Positions 8,421-16,893 of a stretch of DNA of 64,000 nt are shown here, in pieces. The stretch comes from Shinella yambaruensis (GTDB taxonomy: Bacteria; Pseudomonadota; Alphaproteobacteria; Rhizobiales; Rhizobiaceae), in NCBI RefSeq assembly GCF_022899355.1, contig NZ_JALJCK010000003.1, positions 372,001-436,000 on the forward strand. The letters are read 5' to 3'. The notes beneath the pieces were generated by a model that was not told where the DNA came from, searched no databases, and saw only the letters and a list, made by a program, of their open reading frames with translations. The translations under genes were made by a program, and so were the position numbers. The number at the start of each line of letters is the position of its first letter. The first letter of the stretch is position 1.

Positions 8421-9674
8421 TCAGGCCCTTTCCGCCGCCAGATTCCCGCTCGGACCCGCTCCGGCACCACGCAGCTTCACGACGAAGATCACGAGGCCGA
8501 TGAAGAGCATCACGGCCGCGAGCGCGAAAGGCGCGCCGGCAAAGACGACCGGCGCGGCCGGCCCCGTGAAATGGCTGAACACCTGGGTGAAGATCAATGG
8601 ACCGATGATCGTCGTGATGCTGGAAACGCTCGTCAGCGCCCCCTGCAATTCGCCCTGCGCGGAAGGCGGAACGCGGGCCGAGGCGATGGAGCGCAGCGGC
8701 GGATCGGCCAGGCTTTCGAGCGCCGTCAGCACGATCACCGCATAGATCATCCAGCCGTGGACGGAGGCGGCGTAACCGGCAAGGCCGAGCACGGCGAAGG
8801 CGAGGCCGACGACGGCCGTGCGGAACTCGCCGAGCCTCGGCACGACGCGCGGCAGCACGAAGGCCATGACGATCGCCCCGCCGACCCCGAAAACGCCGAG
8901 CGACAGGCCGATCTGCCCCTCGCTCCAGCCGTAGCGCAGCGCCGAGACGAAGGACCAGACGGAAGGATAGACGGCATGCGCCAGCCAGTAACAGAAGAAG
9001 ACGAGGCCGACCCACAGGACGCCCGGATAGTTGCGCATCTGGAGGAGCGCGCCGAGCGGATTGGCGCGGGCAAGCTCGAAGCGGCGGCGGTGGGCCGTCT
9101 CCAGGCTTTCCGGCAGGAGGAAACAGGCCGCGACGAAATTGAGGAAGGCGAGCACCGCCGCCCCGTAGAACGGGATGCGCGGGCCGAACTCGCCGAGCAG
9201 CCCGCCGATGACGGGCCCCAGCGCGAAGCCGGTGCCGAAGGCGATGCCCATGAGCCCGAAATTCTTCGCCCGCGTCTCGTCCGTGGAGACATCGGCGATA
9301 TAGGCGGCGGCCGTGCCGAAGCTGGCGCCGCTGATGCCCGCCAGCACCCGGCCGACGAACAGCATCCAGTAGCTGGTCGCCAGCGCGCAGATGAGGTTGT
9401 CGATGGCGAAGGTGAGGATGCAGGCGAGCAGCACCGGCCGCCGGCCGAAGCGATCGGAGAGATTGCCGATGAAGGGCGCGAAGAGGAACTGCATGCCGGC
9501 ATAGACGAGCAGCAGCCAGCCGCCGTCGATCGCCGCCTGGCTGATATCGTCACCCGTCAGCTCGCGCAGATAGGTCGGCAGCACCGGCATGATGATGGCG
9601 ATGCCGATCACGTCGAGGAACATGATCATGAAGACGAGAAGGAGCCCGCGCCGGGTGGACCTGGCATCGATCAT
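8421..9674 (-). CDS. MFS transporter, TetA-like (TCR/Tet family)
   Basis: A 417-residue major facilitator with twelve predicted membrane segments. It has the N-terminal signature of the drug:H+ antiporter-1 TetA group: FMIMFLDVIGIAIIMPVLP in TM1, the inter-TM2/3 motif A as GNLSDRFGRRPVLL, and motif C-like GFALGPVIGGLLG in TM5. This resembles chromosomal Tet-like exporters of alphaproteobacteria, but drug specificity cannot be read from sequence. The start is ATG at 9674 (MIDARSTRRGL) behind AAGGGTGAAGCC; an upstream in-frame start at 9707 is less likely. No TetR-type repressor is adjacent; the nearest regulator is the LysR gene on the same strand upstream. Confidence 0.92.
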   Translation of the reverse strand: MIDARSTRRGLLLVFMIMFLDVIGIAIIMPVLPTYLRELTGDDISQAAIDGGWLLLVYAGMQFLFAPFIGNLSDRFGRRPVLLACILTFAIDNLICALATSYWMLFVGRVLAGISGASFGTAAAYIADVSTDETRAKNFGLMGIAFGTGFALGPVIGGLLGEFGPRIPFYGAAVLAFLNFVAACFLLPESLETAHRRRFELARANPLGALLQMRNYPGVLWVGLVFFCYWLAHAVYPSVWSFVSALRYGWSEGQIGLSLGVFGVGGAIVMAFVLPRVVPRLGEFRTAVVGLAFAVLGLAGYAASVHGWMIYAVIVLTALESLADPPLRSIASARVPPSAQGELQGALTSVSSITTIIGPLIFTQVFSHFTGPAAPVVFAGAPFALAAVMLFIGLVIFVVKLRGAGAGPSGNLAAERA

Positions 9675-9817
9675 GGCTTCACCCTTGGTAAGGATAGCGC
9701 CCGGCACGCGCGGGCGAAATGTCAGGCGAAGACTTCTATTTCACTTTTTGCCGTGAAACAATCCGTGAACATTGCAATTTTTTTGATGAATTAGTCGCGA
9801 TCCGCTGATGAAAGGCC

Positions 9818-10720
9818 TCATTCCGGCCAGGGATGCGCCTTCACGAAATCGACGAAGGCCCGCAGCGGCGCGGGCATCAGGGTGCGGCTCGGATAGTAGA
9901 GGAAGGGGCCGGAAAAGGTCTGGATCCAGTCGGGCATGACGACCTGCAGCGCGCCGGAGGCAAGGGCCGGCGCCAGGAATTCCTCGAAGGTGCAGACGAT
10001 GCCGAGGCCCGCCGCGGCGGCATGCTGCTCCACCTCGTTCGATTCGGAGATCAGGCAGGCCGGCGGCATCAGCGAAACCTTCTCCTCGCCCCGCTCGAAG
10101 GCCCAGGGCAGCACATGACCGCTGGCGAAACGGTGCAGGATGCAGCGGTGCCGCATCAGGTCGCGCGGATGTTCCGGTGCCCCGTGCGCCTCGATATAGG
10201 CGGGCGCGGCGGCCACGACGAAGCGCTGCCGGCGCGGGCCGATCGGCACGGCGATCATGTCCTGGTGCAGCGCCTCCTCATAGCGGATGCCGGCGTCGAA
10301 ACCCTCCGCCAGCACATCCACCAGCGCATCGTTGGACGCGACCTCCAGCGTGATGCCGGGATAGGCCTTGAGGAAGGGCGTGGCGATCGGCGGCAGCACG
10401 AAGCGCGCGACGATGCCGGGCACGTTCAGCCGGAGGCGGCCGACCGGCCGGTCGCGCAGGCTGTTCACCCCGTCGATCGCCGCCTCGACCTCGGCCAGCG
10501 CCGGCGCCAGCCGCTCCAGGAGGCGCGCACCGGCATCCGTCAGCGTCACGCTGCGCGTCGTGCGGTTGAAGAGGCGAAGATCGAGCCGCCCCTCCAGCCG
10601 CCGCATCGCCTCCGACAGCGCCGAGGCGGAGACGCCGCGCAGCTTGGCGGCGGCGCGGAAGCTCTTCACCCGGGCGATGGTGACGAAGGCATCGAGATCG
10701 GCAAGGGGAATCTGGCTCAT
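9818..10720 (-). CDS. LysR-family transcriptional regulator, divergent to aldo/keto reductase
   Basis: A 300-residue LysR-type regulator. The N-terminal winged helix-turn-helix is clear (LDAFVTIARVKSFRAAAKL, then SEAMRRLEGRLDLRLFNRT), followed by a LysR_substrate domain (GRLRLNVPGIVARFVLPPI…). It is of the CrgA/PtxR-like subgroup with the ERLAPALAEVEAAID linker helix. It is divergently transcribed from the aldo/keto reductase across 104 bases that hold an ATCGC-N6-GCGAT palindrome, so it most likely controls that gene in response to an unidentified small molecule. The start at 10720 gives MSQIPLADLDAFV, the usual N-terminus. Confidence 0.93.
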   Translation of the reverse strand: MSQIPLADLDAFVTIARVKSFRAAAKLRGVSASALSEAMRRLEGRLDLRLFNRTTRSVTLTDAGARLLERLAPALAEVEAAIDGVNSLRDRPVGRLRLNVPGIVARFVLPPIATPFLKAYPGITLEVASNDALVDVLAEGFDAGIRYEEALHQDMIAVPIGPRRQRFVVAAAPAYIEAHGAPEHPRDLMRHRCILHRFASGHVLPWAFERGEEKVSLMPPACLISESNEVEQHAAAAGLGIVCTFEEFLAPALASGALQVVMPDWIQTFSGPFLYYPSRTLMPAPLRAFVDFVKAHPWPE

Positions 10721-10761
10721 TGTTCGAAAAACCGCACGACTTGTTCGGGATGGATCGGATT

Positions 10762-10777
10762 ATCGCACAACCGCGAT
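10762..10777. promoter_or_regulatory. Candidate LysR binding site between lysR and AKR genes
   Basis: A perfect inverted repeat ATCGC-N6-GCGAT sits midway in the 104-base divergent region. This is the spacing expected of a LysR-type T-N11-A box. Binding is inferred from position and symmetry only. Confidence 0.45.
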
Positions 10778-10824
10778 GGCGGTAAAAGAGCATCGACCGA
10801 AAGGCAGCGAACAGGAGAAACCCC

Positions 10825-11823
10825 ATGAAGACCATCACCCTCGGCAAGACCGGCCCCGTCGTTTCCACCATCGGGCTCGGCTGCATGGGCATGTCCGGCA
10901 TGTATGGCCCCGCCGACCGGGCGGAAAGCATCGCCACCATCCATGCCGCGCTCGACGCCGGCATCACCCTTCTCGACACCGGCGATTTCTACGGCATGGG
11001 CCACAACGAGATGCTGATCGCCGAAGCGCTGAAGGAGCGCCGCCGCGAGGACGTGCAGCTCAGCGTGAAGTTCGGCGCGCTGCGCGGGCCGGACGGCGCC
11101 TGGAGCGGCTACGATTCCCGCCCCGCAGCGATCCGCAACTTCCTCGCCTACTCCCTACAAAGGCTCGGCACCGACCATATCGACATCTACCGTCCCTCCC
11201 GTCTCGACCCGGCTGTGCCGATCGAGGAGACGATCGGCGCGCTCGCCGACCTCGTGAAGGCCGGCTACATCCGCCATATCGGGCTTTCCGAAGTGGGCTC
11301 GGAAACGATCCGCCGGGCGGCGGCCATCCATCCGATCGTCGATCTGCAGATCGAATATTCGCTGATCTCGCGCGGCATCGAGGACGATATCCTGCCGACC
11401 TGCCGGGCACTCGGCATCGCGGTCACCGCCTATGGCGTGCTGTCGCGCGGCCTGATCAGCGGCCATTGGCAGAAGGGCGAAACGGCAGGCGGCGATTTCC
11501 GCACGCTGAGCCCGCGGTTCCAGGAGGGCAACATCGACCGGAACCTGGCGCTCGTCGAGGCCCTGCGCCGTGTCGCGGAGGAGAAGGGCGCCACCGTCGC
11601 CCAGCTCGCCATCGCCTGGGTCGCCGCGCAGGGCGCCGATATCGTGCCGCTTGTCGGCGCCCGGCGGCGCGATCGCCTGGCCGAGGCGCTGGCTGCGCAG
11701 CAGGTCGCGCTCTCCGAGGCCGATCTCGCCGCGATCGAAGCCGCCATGCCGAAGGATGCCGCCGCGGGCGAGCGCTACCCGGCCGCCATGCTGGCGCATA
11801 TGGACAGCGAAAAGCGGGCCTGA
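10825..11823 (+). CDS. Aldo/keto reductase with Ser at the usual catalytic His position
   Basis: A 332-residue NADPH-dependent aldo/keto reductase of the YakC/AKR13-like group (TIM barrel, cytosolic). The Asp and Tyr of the tetrad lie in LLDTGDFYGMGHNE and the Lys in LSVKFGAL. C-terminal cofactor-binding features are present (IVPLVGARRRDRL). The strand that normally carries the catalytic His (…QHRVDP…) reads IYRPSRLDPAVPIEE, so Ser replaces His. I recall a subgroup with YRPARLDP at this place, so this is probably a subfamily trait rather than damage. The start is ATG at 10825 with AACAGGAGAAA upstream. It is probably regulated by the divergent LysR gene. Confidence 0.92.
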   Translation: MKTITLGKTGPVVSTIGLGCMGMSGMYGPADRAESIATIHAALDAGITLLDTGDFYGMGHNEMLIAEALKERRREDVQLSVKFGALRGPDGAWSGYDSRPAAIRNFLAYSLQRLGTDHIDIYRPSRLDPAVPIEETIGALADLVKAGYIRHIGLSEVGSETIRRAAAIHPIVDLQIEYSLISRGIEDDILPTCRALGIAVTAYGVLSRGLISGHWQKGETAGGDFRTLSPRFQEGNIDRNLALVEALRRVAEEKGATVAQLAIAWVAAQGADIVPLVGARRRDRLAEALAAQQVALSEADLAAIEAAMPKDAAAGERYPAAMLAHMDSEKRA

Positions 11824-11829
11824 GGCCAT

Positions 11830-12023
11830 GGGACGGGCTGCGGCCGCGGCCGGCAGCCCGTTCCCGCTCCAATCCTGCCCGCTTCGGCGCGACGGGCGGG
11901 AGCCGTCAGCGAATTGTCAGCTTCCTCGTGAGAGAAATGCGCGCGATGGGGGCCGCTTGTCATTCGCCGGTAACGGCGCGGGGCGAGATATGTCCTCCGC
12001 ATGTCAGCGTTCGAGGACCGGCA
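11830..12023. other. Short non-coding stretch with a GC-rich hairpin
   Basis: It contains a 9-bp inverted repeat (ACGGGCTGC/GCAGCCCGT, 11833-11861) without a T-tract. This may be a weak terminator for the aldo/keto reductase. Nothing else is recognised. Confidence 0.3.
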
Positions 12024-12614
12024 ATGTCATTCCGCTCAGTTCAGGGCCGCTCAGCTCAGCGCCGCTTTCCCGCCGCAAGGCCCGCCTTCGGCAGCCTGAC
12101 GGTCAGCCTTGCGACCGGCCTCTATCTCTTCCTTGTCACCAGCCGCGATTTCTGGATGGAGAGCTGGGCCCTGCTCGGCGCCCGCCCCGGCACGCTCGTG
12201 CTGGTGACGGGCGGCTTCCTTTGCCTCTTCATCGTCACCTGCGTCGCCGTCTCCTGGAAACGGGTGATGAAGCCGCTCTTCGCGGCGCTCCTTCTTCTCG
12301 CGGCGGCGGCGGCCTGGTTCATGGACGAGGACGGCGTCTTCCGGCCGCACGCCTCCGTCCAGCCGCTCTCCCTTGCCGTCCACATGCTGGTCTTCGGCGG
12401 CCTGCCGGCTGCCCTTCTCCTCTGGGTGAAGGTGGTGCACCGGCCGTTCTTCTGGCAGCTGCGCGGCAACCTCGCGATCGCCGTGCCGATGCTCGCGGTC
12501 GCGCTCGCCATCGCCCTGACGCACGCGACCAAATATGCCCTGATCGTCGAGGAAGACCTGAAGCTCGCCGACGGCGGCAATGCCGCCGGCGCTTCGATCA
12601 TACGTCGCCCTTGA
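12024..12614 (+). pseudogene. Truncated lipid A phosphoethanolamine transferase (EptA N-terminal membrane domain only)
   Basis: The 196-residue frame matches the N-terminal membrane domain of EptA/MCR-type phosphoethanolamine transferases: FGSLTVSLATGLYLFLVTSR, then a WESW-like segment, hydrophobic segments around residues 75-100, and GGLPAALLLWVKVVHRPFFW near 145. The whole C-terminal sulfatase-fold catalytic domain, with its Thr nucleophile and zinc ligands, is missing. The family's substrate-side motif after the fourth segment (D-x-x-M-x-x-N-x-x-x-T) also seems deleted. The frame runs past the break into the 3' end of the convergent metallopeptidase gene and stops there. I read this as a 5' gene remnant, unlikely to be an active enzyme. 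The start at ATG 12024 (GAGG eight bases upstream) is approximate. Confidence 0.65.
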
Positions 12615-13536
12615 ACGTGTCGCAGGCATCGACCCGGCCGGTGTCGAAGCCGCGCTTGAACCAGCGGCGACGCTGCTCGGACGTGCCGTGGTTGAAGCTT
12701 TCCGGCACGACATAGCCCTGCATGCGCTTCTGCAGCGTGTCGTCGCCGATCTGGGTGGCGGCGTTCAGCGCCTCCTCCAGGTCACCGCGCTCCAGAAGGC
12801 CCTTCTGCTCGGTGTACTTGCCCCAAATGCCGGCATAGCAATCGGCCTGAAGCTCGACGCGGATCGACATCTGGTTGGCCTCCACCTCGCTCATGCGCTG
12901 GCGCTGCTGGTTGAAGCGCGGCAGGACGCCGGTGAGGTTCTGCACATGGTGGCCGACCTCGTGGGCGACGACATAGGCCTGGGCGAAGTCGCCGGACGCG
13001 TCGAACTTGCCTGCCAGCTCGTCGAAGAAGCTCATGTCGAGATAGACCTTGCGGTCGCCCGGGCAGTAGAACGGGCCGGAGGCCGCCGATGCGAAGCCGC
13101 AGGCCGACTGCACGGAGCCCGAGAAGAGCACCATCTTCGGCTCCTCGTAGCGCTCGCCGGCCGACTGGAAGATGCCGTTCCAGGTATCCTCCGTCTCGGC
13201 AAGAACGGTCGCCATGAAGGCCTTGGTCTCCTCCTCCTGCGGGGAGGTGCGGCGGCTTGCGCTTTCGGTCTGCTCGAAGCCCGGCATGCTGACCTGCCCG
13301 CCGCCCTCGCCCATCACCTGCAGGAGGTCGATGCCCATCGCCTTGAAGACGAAATAGATGACGACGAGGAAGATGATGGTGCCGATGCTCATGCCGCCGC
13401 CGGCGCGGCGTCCCGTGCCCATCGGGATGCGGAAGCCGCCATTGCCGCGGCCGAACGGGTTGCTGCCTCCCGCCGAGCGACCGGCTCCGCGCTGGTCCTC
13501 GATATTGCTCGACTGGCGACGACCTTTCCATTCCAT
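12598..13536 (-). CDS. ypfJ: Neutral zinc metallopeptidase, YpfJ family
   Basis: A 312-residue membrane-anchored protein. A basic, Gly-rich N-terminus (about 45 residues) is followed by one transmembrane segment (MSIGTIIFLVVIYFVFKAMG). The periplasmic metallopeptidase domain carries the zincin motif HEVGHH (in AYVVAHEVGHHVQNLTGV) and a downstream ELQADCYAGIWG that supplies the third ligand region. This layout matches the YpfJ/zinc_peptidase family, whose substrates are unknown. The start ATG is at 13536 (MEWKGRRQSSNIEDQRG), the family's usual N-terminus. Its 3' end overlaps the end of the truncated eptA-like frame by 17 bases. Confidence 0.94.
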   Translation of the reverse strand: MEWKGRRQSSNIEDQRGAGRSAGGSNPFGRGNGGFRIPMGTGRRAGGGMSIGTIIFLVVIYFVFKAMGIDLLQVMGEGGGQVSMPGFEQTESASRRTSPQEEETKAFMATVLAETEDTWNGIFQSAGERYEEPKMVLFSGSVQSACGFASAASGPFYCPGDRKVYLDMSFFDELAGKFDASGDFAQAYVVAHEVGHHVQNLTGVLPRFNQQRQRMSEVEANQMSIRVELQADCYAGIWGKYTEQKGLLERGDLEEALNAATQIGDDTLQKRMQGYVVPESFNHGTSEQRRRWFKRGFDTGRVDACDTFKGDV

Positions 13537-13645
13537 GGCGCATTTCCCCGAATTGATTGCCGACGAACGCTCACCGCATGAATTCGTTCCTCAGCAACGA
13601 CTTATAGGGCCTGCCGCGCCGCCATGCAAAACGAAAAGCGGAGCC

Positions 13646-14167
13646 TCAGCGCCGCCGGAAAACCGCCTCGAAACGCTCCGTCCAGCCGGCCTGGCGCGCC
13701 GCAAGGGCCCCGGCCGCAACGAAAAGCGCGCTGACGACGGCCGCCGCAAGCACGCTCGCAAAGCCCGAGGCGCCGTCGAAGATCATCGCGCCCATCACCC
13801 GGTTCGGCACCAGCGTGAAAAGCCCGGCGACGACGATGCCGCCGAAATACATGCCGGCGACATGGGCGCGGTGCGCGCGGATATCGCGGCGGCGCACGGC
13901 GCGGATCGCAAGGGCGCTTCCGGCGATGACATAGACGGAGAGCAGGTGGATCGGGCTGAAATCGCCGACCGTCTTCAGGTCGTGGATGAAGAAGGTCGAA
14001 AAACTCGTCAGCACCATCAGGAGCAGCCAGACCTTGCCAAGGCGGCGATGGGCAGGCGTGCCCTTGGGGCGGGCGAGCAGCACGGCCCCCAGCACCGCCG
14101 CCGGCAGGACGGTGGCGACATGGAACTTTACGGCAAAAGGGGCGGCGAGAAGCGGCTCGAGGGTCAT
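13646..14167 (-). CDS. DUF2306 family membrane protein
   Basis: A 173-residue inner-membrane protein with about four to five hydrophobic segments. The first region (FAVKFHVATVLPAAVLGAVLL), the conserved KGTPAHRRLGKVWLLLM loop, the FSPIHLLSVYVI segment and the RAHRAHVAGMYFGGIVVAGLF motif fit the DUF2306 family, whose conserved histidines suggest haem or metal binding, though no function is established. ATG at 14167 (MTLEPLLAAPF) was chosen for its GGAG seven bases upstream; ATG at 14197 would add ten residues. It is divergent from a membrane-bound LytTR regulator, with which it may be co-regulated. Confidence 0.85.
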   Translation of the reverse strand: MTLEPLLAAPFAVKFHVATVLPAAVLGAVLLARPKGTPAHRRLGKVWLLLMVLTSFSTFFIHDLKTVGDFSPIHLLSVYVIAGSALAIRAVRRRDIRAHRAHVAGMYFGGIVVAGLFTLVPNRVMGAMIFDGASGFASVLAAAVVSALFVAAGALAARQAGWTERFEAVFRRR

Positions 14168-14257
14168 GGCAGGCTCCGGGACGGTTGAATTCGCCATCGT
14201 CTTCCGCCATTGATCGGGCCGCCTCAAACGCTTTGGCCCGAACGGACGGAAAACTTC

Positions 14258-15055
14258 GTGGAACGCCCCCTCCTGCAATCCGCGCTTCGTGAACTGCAGG
14301 TCTTCCTCAGCGCCCCGCGCTTCTGGGCGACCTTCGGCGCGGTCGTGCTGATCTTCTGGGTGACCGGTCCCTATGGCACGGCGGAACGGCTGGCGAGCGT
14401 GCCGCGGCTCGGCTTCTGGCTCGTGCTGCACGCCGTCGCCTGGGCCATCGCCGTTCTCGCCATCGTCACCGTCAACACGCTTTTCCGGCAGAGGATGCCG
14501 GGCCTCCTCGCCCGCATGGCGCTCGGCACGCTGGTGGCCGGCGTGCCGGTGGGGCTGGCCACGAAGGCGATCAGCCTGATGACCTTCGGCGGCACGCCCA
14601 CCCCGGCAGGGATCGCCGAAAGCATCGCCACGGGGCTCCTCCTCTCGGCGCTGTTCTGCGCGCTCACCTTCATGACGATGGGCAGCAAGCAGGCCGAGGC
14701 GCTGTCCACCGCGCCATCGCCGGCCGCGGCTCCGGAAGACCGGGCGGAAATCCCCCTGCTGCGCCGCCTCAGGCCGGAGAACCGCGGCCCCATCCTGCAC
14801 ATGACGGTCGCCGACCACTATACACAGGTGACGACGAGCCGCGGCCGCGAGCTGATCCTGCTGCGCTTTTCCGATGCGCTGGCCGAATGCGGCGACACGC
14901 CGGGCCTCAGGGTGCACCGCTCGCATTTCGTGGCCGACGCCCATGTCGACAGGCTGCTGCGCACGGAGGGCCGGCTGGCGATCCTCCTGAAGGACGGGCA
15001 GGAAGTGCCGGTCAGCCGCAGCCGCGTCGAGGCGGTGCGGGCCCGCTGGGGGTAA
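14258..15055 (+). CDS. Membrane-anchored LytTR DNA-binding regulator
   Basis: A protein of about 265 residues with roughly four transmembrane segments (FWATFGAVVLIFWVTG, LVLHAVAWAIAVLAIVTVN, and two more to about residue 145). A proline/alanine-rich linker leads to a C-terminal LytTR domain (PILHMTVADHYTQVTTSRG … RVHRSHFVADAHVDRLL … VPVSRSRVEAVRARWG). It lacks a receiver domain, so it should sense a membrane or extracytoplasmic cue directly, as in other membrane-bound LytTR proteins. The GTG at 14258 is preferred because it leaves a 90-base divergent promoter region. The frame stays open to a TTG at 14210 that has no ribosome site. The target is probably the adjacent DUF2306 gene, itself, or both. 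Confidence 0.85.
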   Translation: MERPLLQSALRELQVFLSAPRFWATFGAVVLIFWVTGPYGTAERLASVPRLGFWLVLHAVAWAIAVLAIVTVNTLFRQRMPGLLARMALGTLVAGVPVGLATKAISLMTFGGTPTPAGIAESIATGLLLSALFCALTFMTMGSKQAEALSTAPSPAAAPEDRAEIPLLRRLRPENRGPILHMTVADHYTQVTTSRGRELILLRFSDALAECGDTPGLRVHRSHFVADAHVDRLLRTEGRLAILLKDGQEVPVSRSRVEAVRARWG

Positions 15056-15133
15056 ATTTTCGCGTGTCTGTCGGATCGCCGTCCCGTCCTGCGTCTCTAG
15101 ATATCAGGCCATCAAACCATCGGGAGAAGATCC

Positions 15134-15793
15134 ATGCGAAAGATCATTGTCGGCGCCTTCGTCAGCCTCGACGGCGTCATGCAGGCGCCGGGCGGACCGG
15201 AGGAGGACCCGGTCGGCGGCTTCAGGTTCGGCGGCTGGGTCGCCCCGTTCTTCGACGAGACGGCCGGTGCGACGATCGATGAACTTTTCGCAAAACCCTT
15301 CGACCTGCTGCTCGGCCGCAAGACCTACGACATCTTTGCCGCTCACTGGCCCTATGCCGGCGCCGATGACCCGATTGGACCGCTCTTCGATCGCATCAAC
15401 AAATATGTCGCGACCCGAAACCCGGCCTTCAGGACCACCTGGCAGAACAGCCATGTGCTCGGCCCGGACGCGCTTGCCGCCGTCAAGGCGCTGAAGAGCG
15501 AGGACGGGCCGGACCTCCTGACACAGGGATCGACCGACTTTCTCAAGGCGCTGTTCGAGAATGATCTCGTCGACGAGATCAACGTCTTCACCTTCCCGGT
15601 CATTCTCGGCAAGGGCAAGCGGCTGTTCGGCGACGCATCCTTCCCGCGGGCCTTGACGCTGGTGAATTCGCGCGCCAGCGAGAACGGCATCGTCATCAGC
15701 AAATATGCCCGCGCCGGCGAGGTGACGACGGGCTCCTTCGAGTTCGACACGCCGACGGATGCCGAGCTGGAGCGTCGCCGCAACCTGACGTGA
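15134..15793 (+). CDS. Dihydrofolate reductase-like (RibD C-terminal domain) family protein
   Basis: A 219-residue cytosolic protein of the DHFR-fold RibD_C family, related to the reductase half of the riboflavin enzyme RibD and to the stand-alone YyaP/YwjB proteins. Visible motifs are MRKIIVGAFVSLDGVMQAPGG at the N-terminus, LLLGRKTYDIFAAHWP for the nucleotide-binding helix, and LFENDLVDEINVFTFPVILGKGKRLFGD near the C-terminus. Substrate is unknown; stand-alone members are not part of riboflavin synthesis. The start is ATG at 15134 with GGGAGAAGATCC upstream. Genes on either side are not obviously linked. Confidence 0.92.
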   Translation: MRKIIVGAFVSLDGVMQAPGGPEEDPVGGFRFGGWVAPFFDETAGATIDELFAKPFDLLLGRKTYDIFAAHWPYAGADDPIGPLFDRINKYVATRNPAFRTTWQNSHVLGPDALAAVKALKSEDGPDLLTQGSTDFLKALFENDLVDEINVFTFPVILGKGKRLFGDASFPRALTLVNSRASENGIVISKYARAGEVTTGSFEFDTPTDAELERRRNLT

Positions 15794-15861
15794 AGACGGA
15801 ACGGCCTTGACCGGCCGCGCCGTTGCGGCTCCTATCTCTCCGAGGGAAACGGGAGGACGGG

Positions 15862-16893
15862 ATGAAAGCGGGGCGGCTGGAGGCGATCGGCGAATTCTTC
15901 GTACGCACGGTGGAAAAGCCGGAGCCCGGCCCGGACGATCTTCTGGTCCGGATCGAGGCGGCCGGCATCTGCGGCACGGATCGCCACCTCTTCCACGGCG
16001 AGTTTCCCTGCCGGCCGCCGGTGACGCTCGGCCATGAATTCTCCGGCATCGTCGAGGCCGTCGGCAAGGCCGTCATCGATGTCCGCCCCGGCATGCGCAT
16101 CACCGGCGATCCGAACATCCATTGCGGCCGCTGCGCGCAATGCCGGCGCGGCCGCGTCAATCTGTGCGAGAACCTGCAGGCGATCGGCATCCACCGCGAC
16201 GGCGGCTTTGCCGACTATGTGCTGGTGCCGCAGAAGCAGGCCTATCAACTGCCGCTCTCGCTGCCGCCGGAGCACGGCGCGTTCTGCGAACCGCTCGCCT
16301 GCTGCCTGCACGGCACCGACATGGCCGGCATCAAACCCGGCAGCACCGTCGTGGTGCTGGGCGGCGGGGTGATCGGCATGCTGGTCGTGCAGCTCGCCCG
16401 CCTTGCCGGCGCGACCACCGTCATCCTCGTCACCCGCCAGGCCGTGCGCCGGAAACTCGCCGAGGAGATCGGCGCCACCCATTCCTTCGATCCGGGCAAT
16501 GGCACCACCATCGAGGGCATAGCCGGCAAGGCTGGCCTGCTGCCCGGCGGCGCCGATGTCGTCATCGAATGCGCGGGCGTTGCCGAGACCGTGACCGAGG
16601 CGCCGAAGCTTGCCCGCAACGGCGGCACGGTCGTCATCCTGGGCGTGCTGCCGCAGGGCCAGACGGTGGAATTCGAGCCCTTCGACCTGCTCTTCCGCGA
16701 GGTGAAAATCCTCACCTCCTTCCTCAACCCCTTCACCCATGGCCGCGCCGCGGCGCTGATCGCCTCCGGCACGATCAAGGTCGATCGCCTTATCTCCCGC
16801 CGCATCGGCCTCGACGACCTGCCGGACGCCGTCGCCAACCCGCCGCGGCCGGGCGAGGTGAAGGTCCTGGTCATGCCGGGCCTGAAGACCTAG
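15862..16893 (+). CDS. Zinc-dependent alcohol/polyol dehydrogenase (MDR superfamily)
   Basis: A 343-residue medium-chain dehydrogenase. The catalytic zinc ligands lie in GICGTDRHLFHGEF and GHEFSGIVEAVG. The structural zinc cysteines lie in CGRCAQCRRGRVNLCEN. The Rossmann motif is VVLGGGVIGMLVVQLARLAGA. It is closest in pattern to the sorbitol/threonine/butanediol dehydrogenase branch that oxidises polyols or 2-amino-3-hydroxy acids with NAD; the exact substrate cannot be assigned. ATG at 15862 follows GGGAGGACGGG. Its stop codon overlaps that of the convergent ampR-like gene through a shared CTAG. Confidence 0.93.
   Translation: MKAGRLEAIGEFFVRTVEKPEPGPDDLLVRIEAAGICGTDRHLFHGEFPCRPPVTLGHEFSGIVEAVGKAVIDVRPGMRITGDPNIHCGRCAQCRRGRVNLCENLQAIGIHRDGGFADYVLVPQKQAYQLPLSLPPEHGAFCEPLACCLHGTDMAGIKPGSTVVVLGGGVIGMLVVQLARLAGATTVILVTRQAVRRKLAEEIGATHSFDPGNGTTIEGIAGKAGLLPGGADVVIECAGVAETVTEAPKLARNGGTVVILGVLPQGQTVEFEPFDLLFREVKILTSFLNPFTHGRAAALIASGTIKVDRLISRRIGLDDLPDAVANPPRPGEVKVLVMPGLKT

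Noticed and set aside
8163..9794. 543-codon plus-strand frame rich in Glu/Asp/Arg/His
   Set aside because: Antisense to the MFS exporter; charged low-complexity product is an artefact of the reverse strand of a membrane protein gene.
14210..14257. TTG start extending the LytTR gene
   Set aside because: No Shine-Dalgarno sequence and it would run into the promoter area of the divergent DUF2306 gene; GTG at 14258 is preferred.
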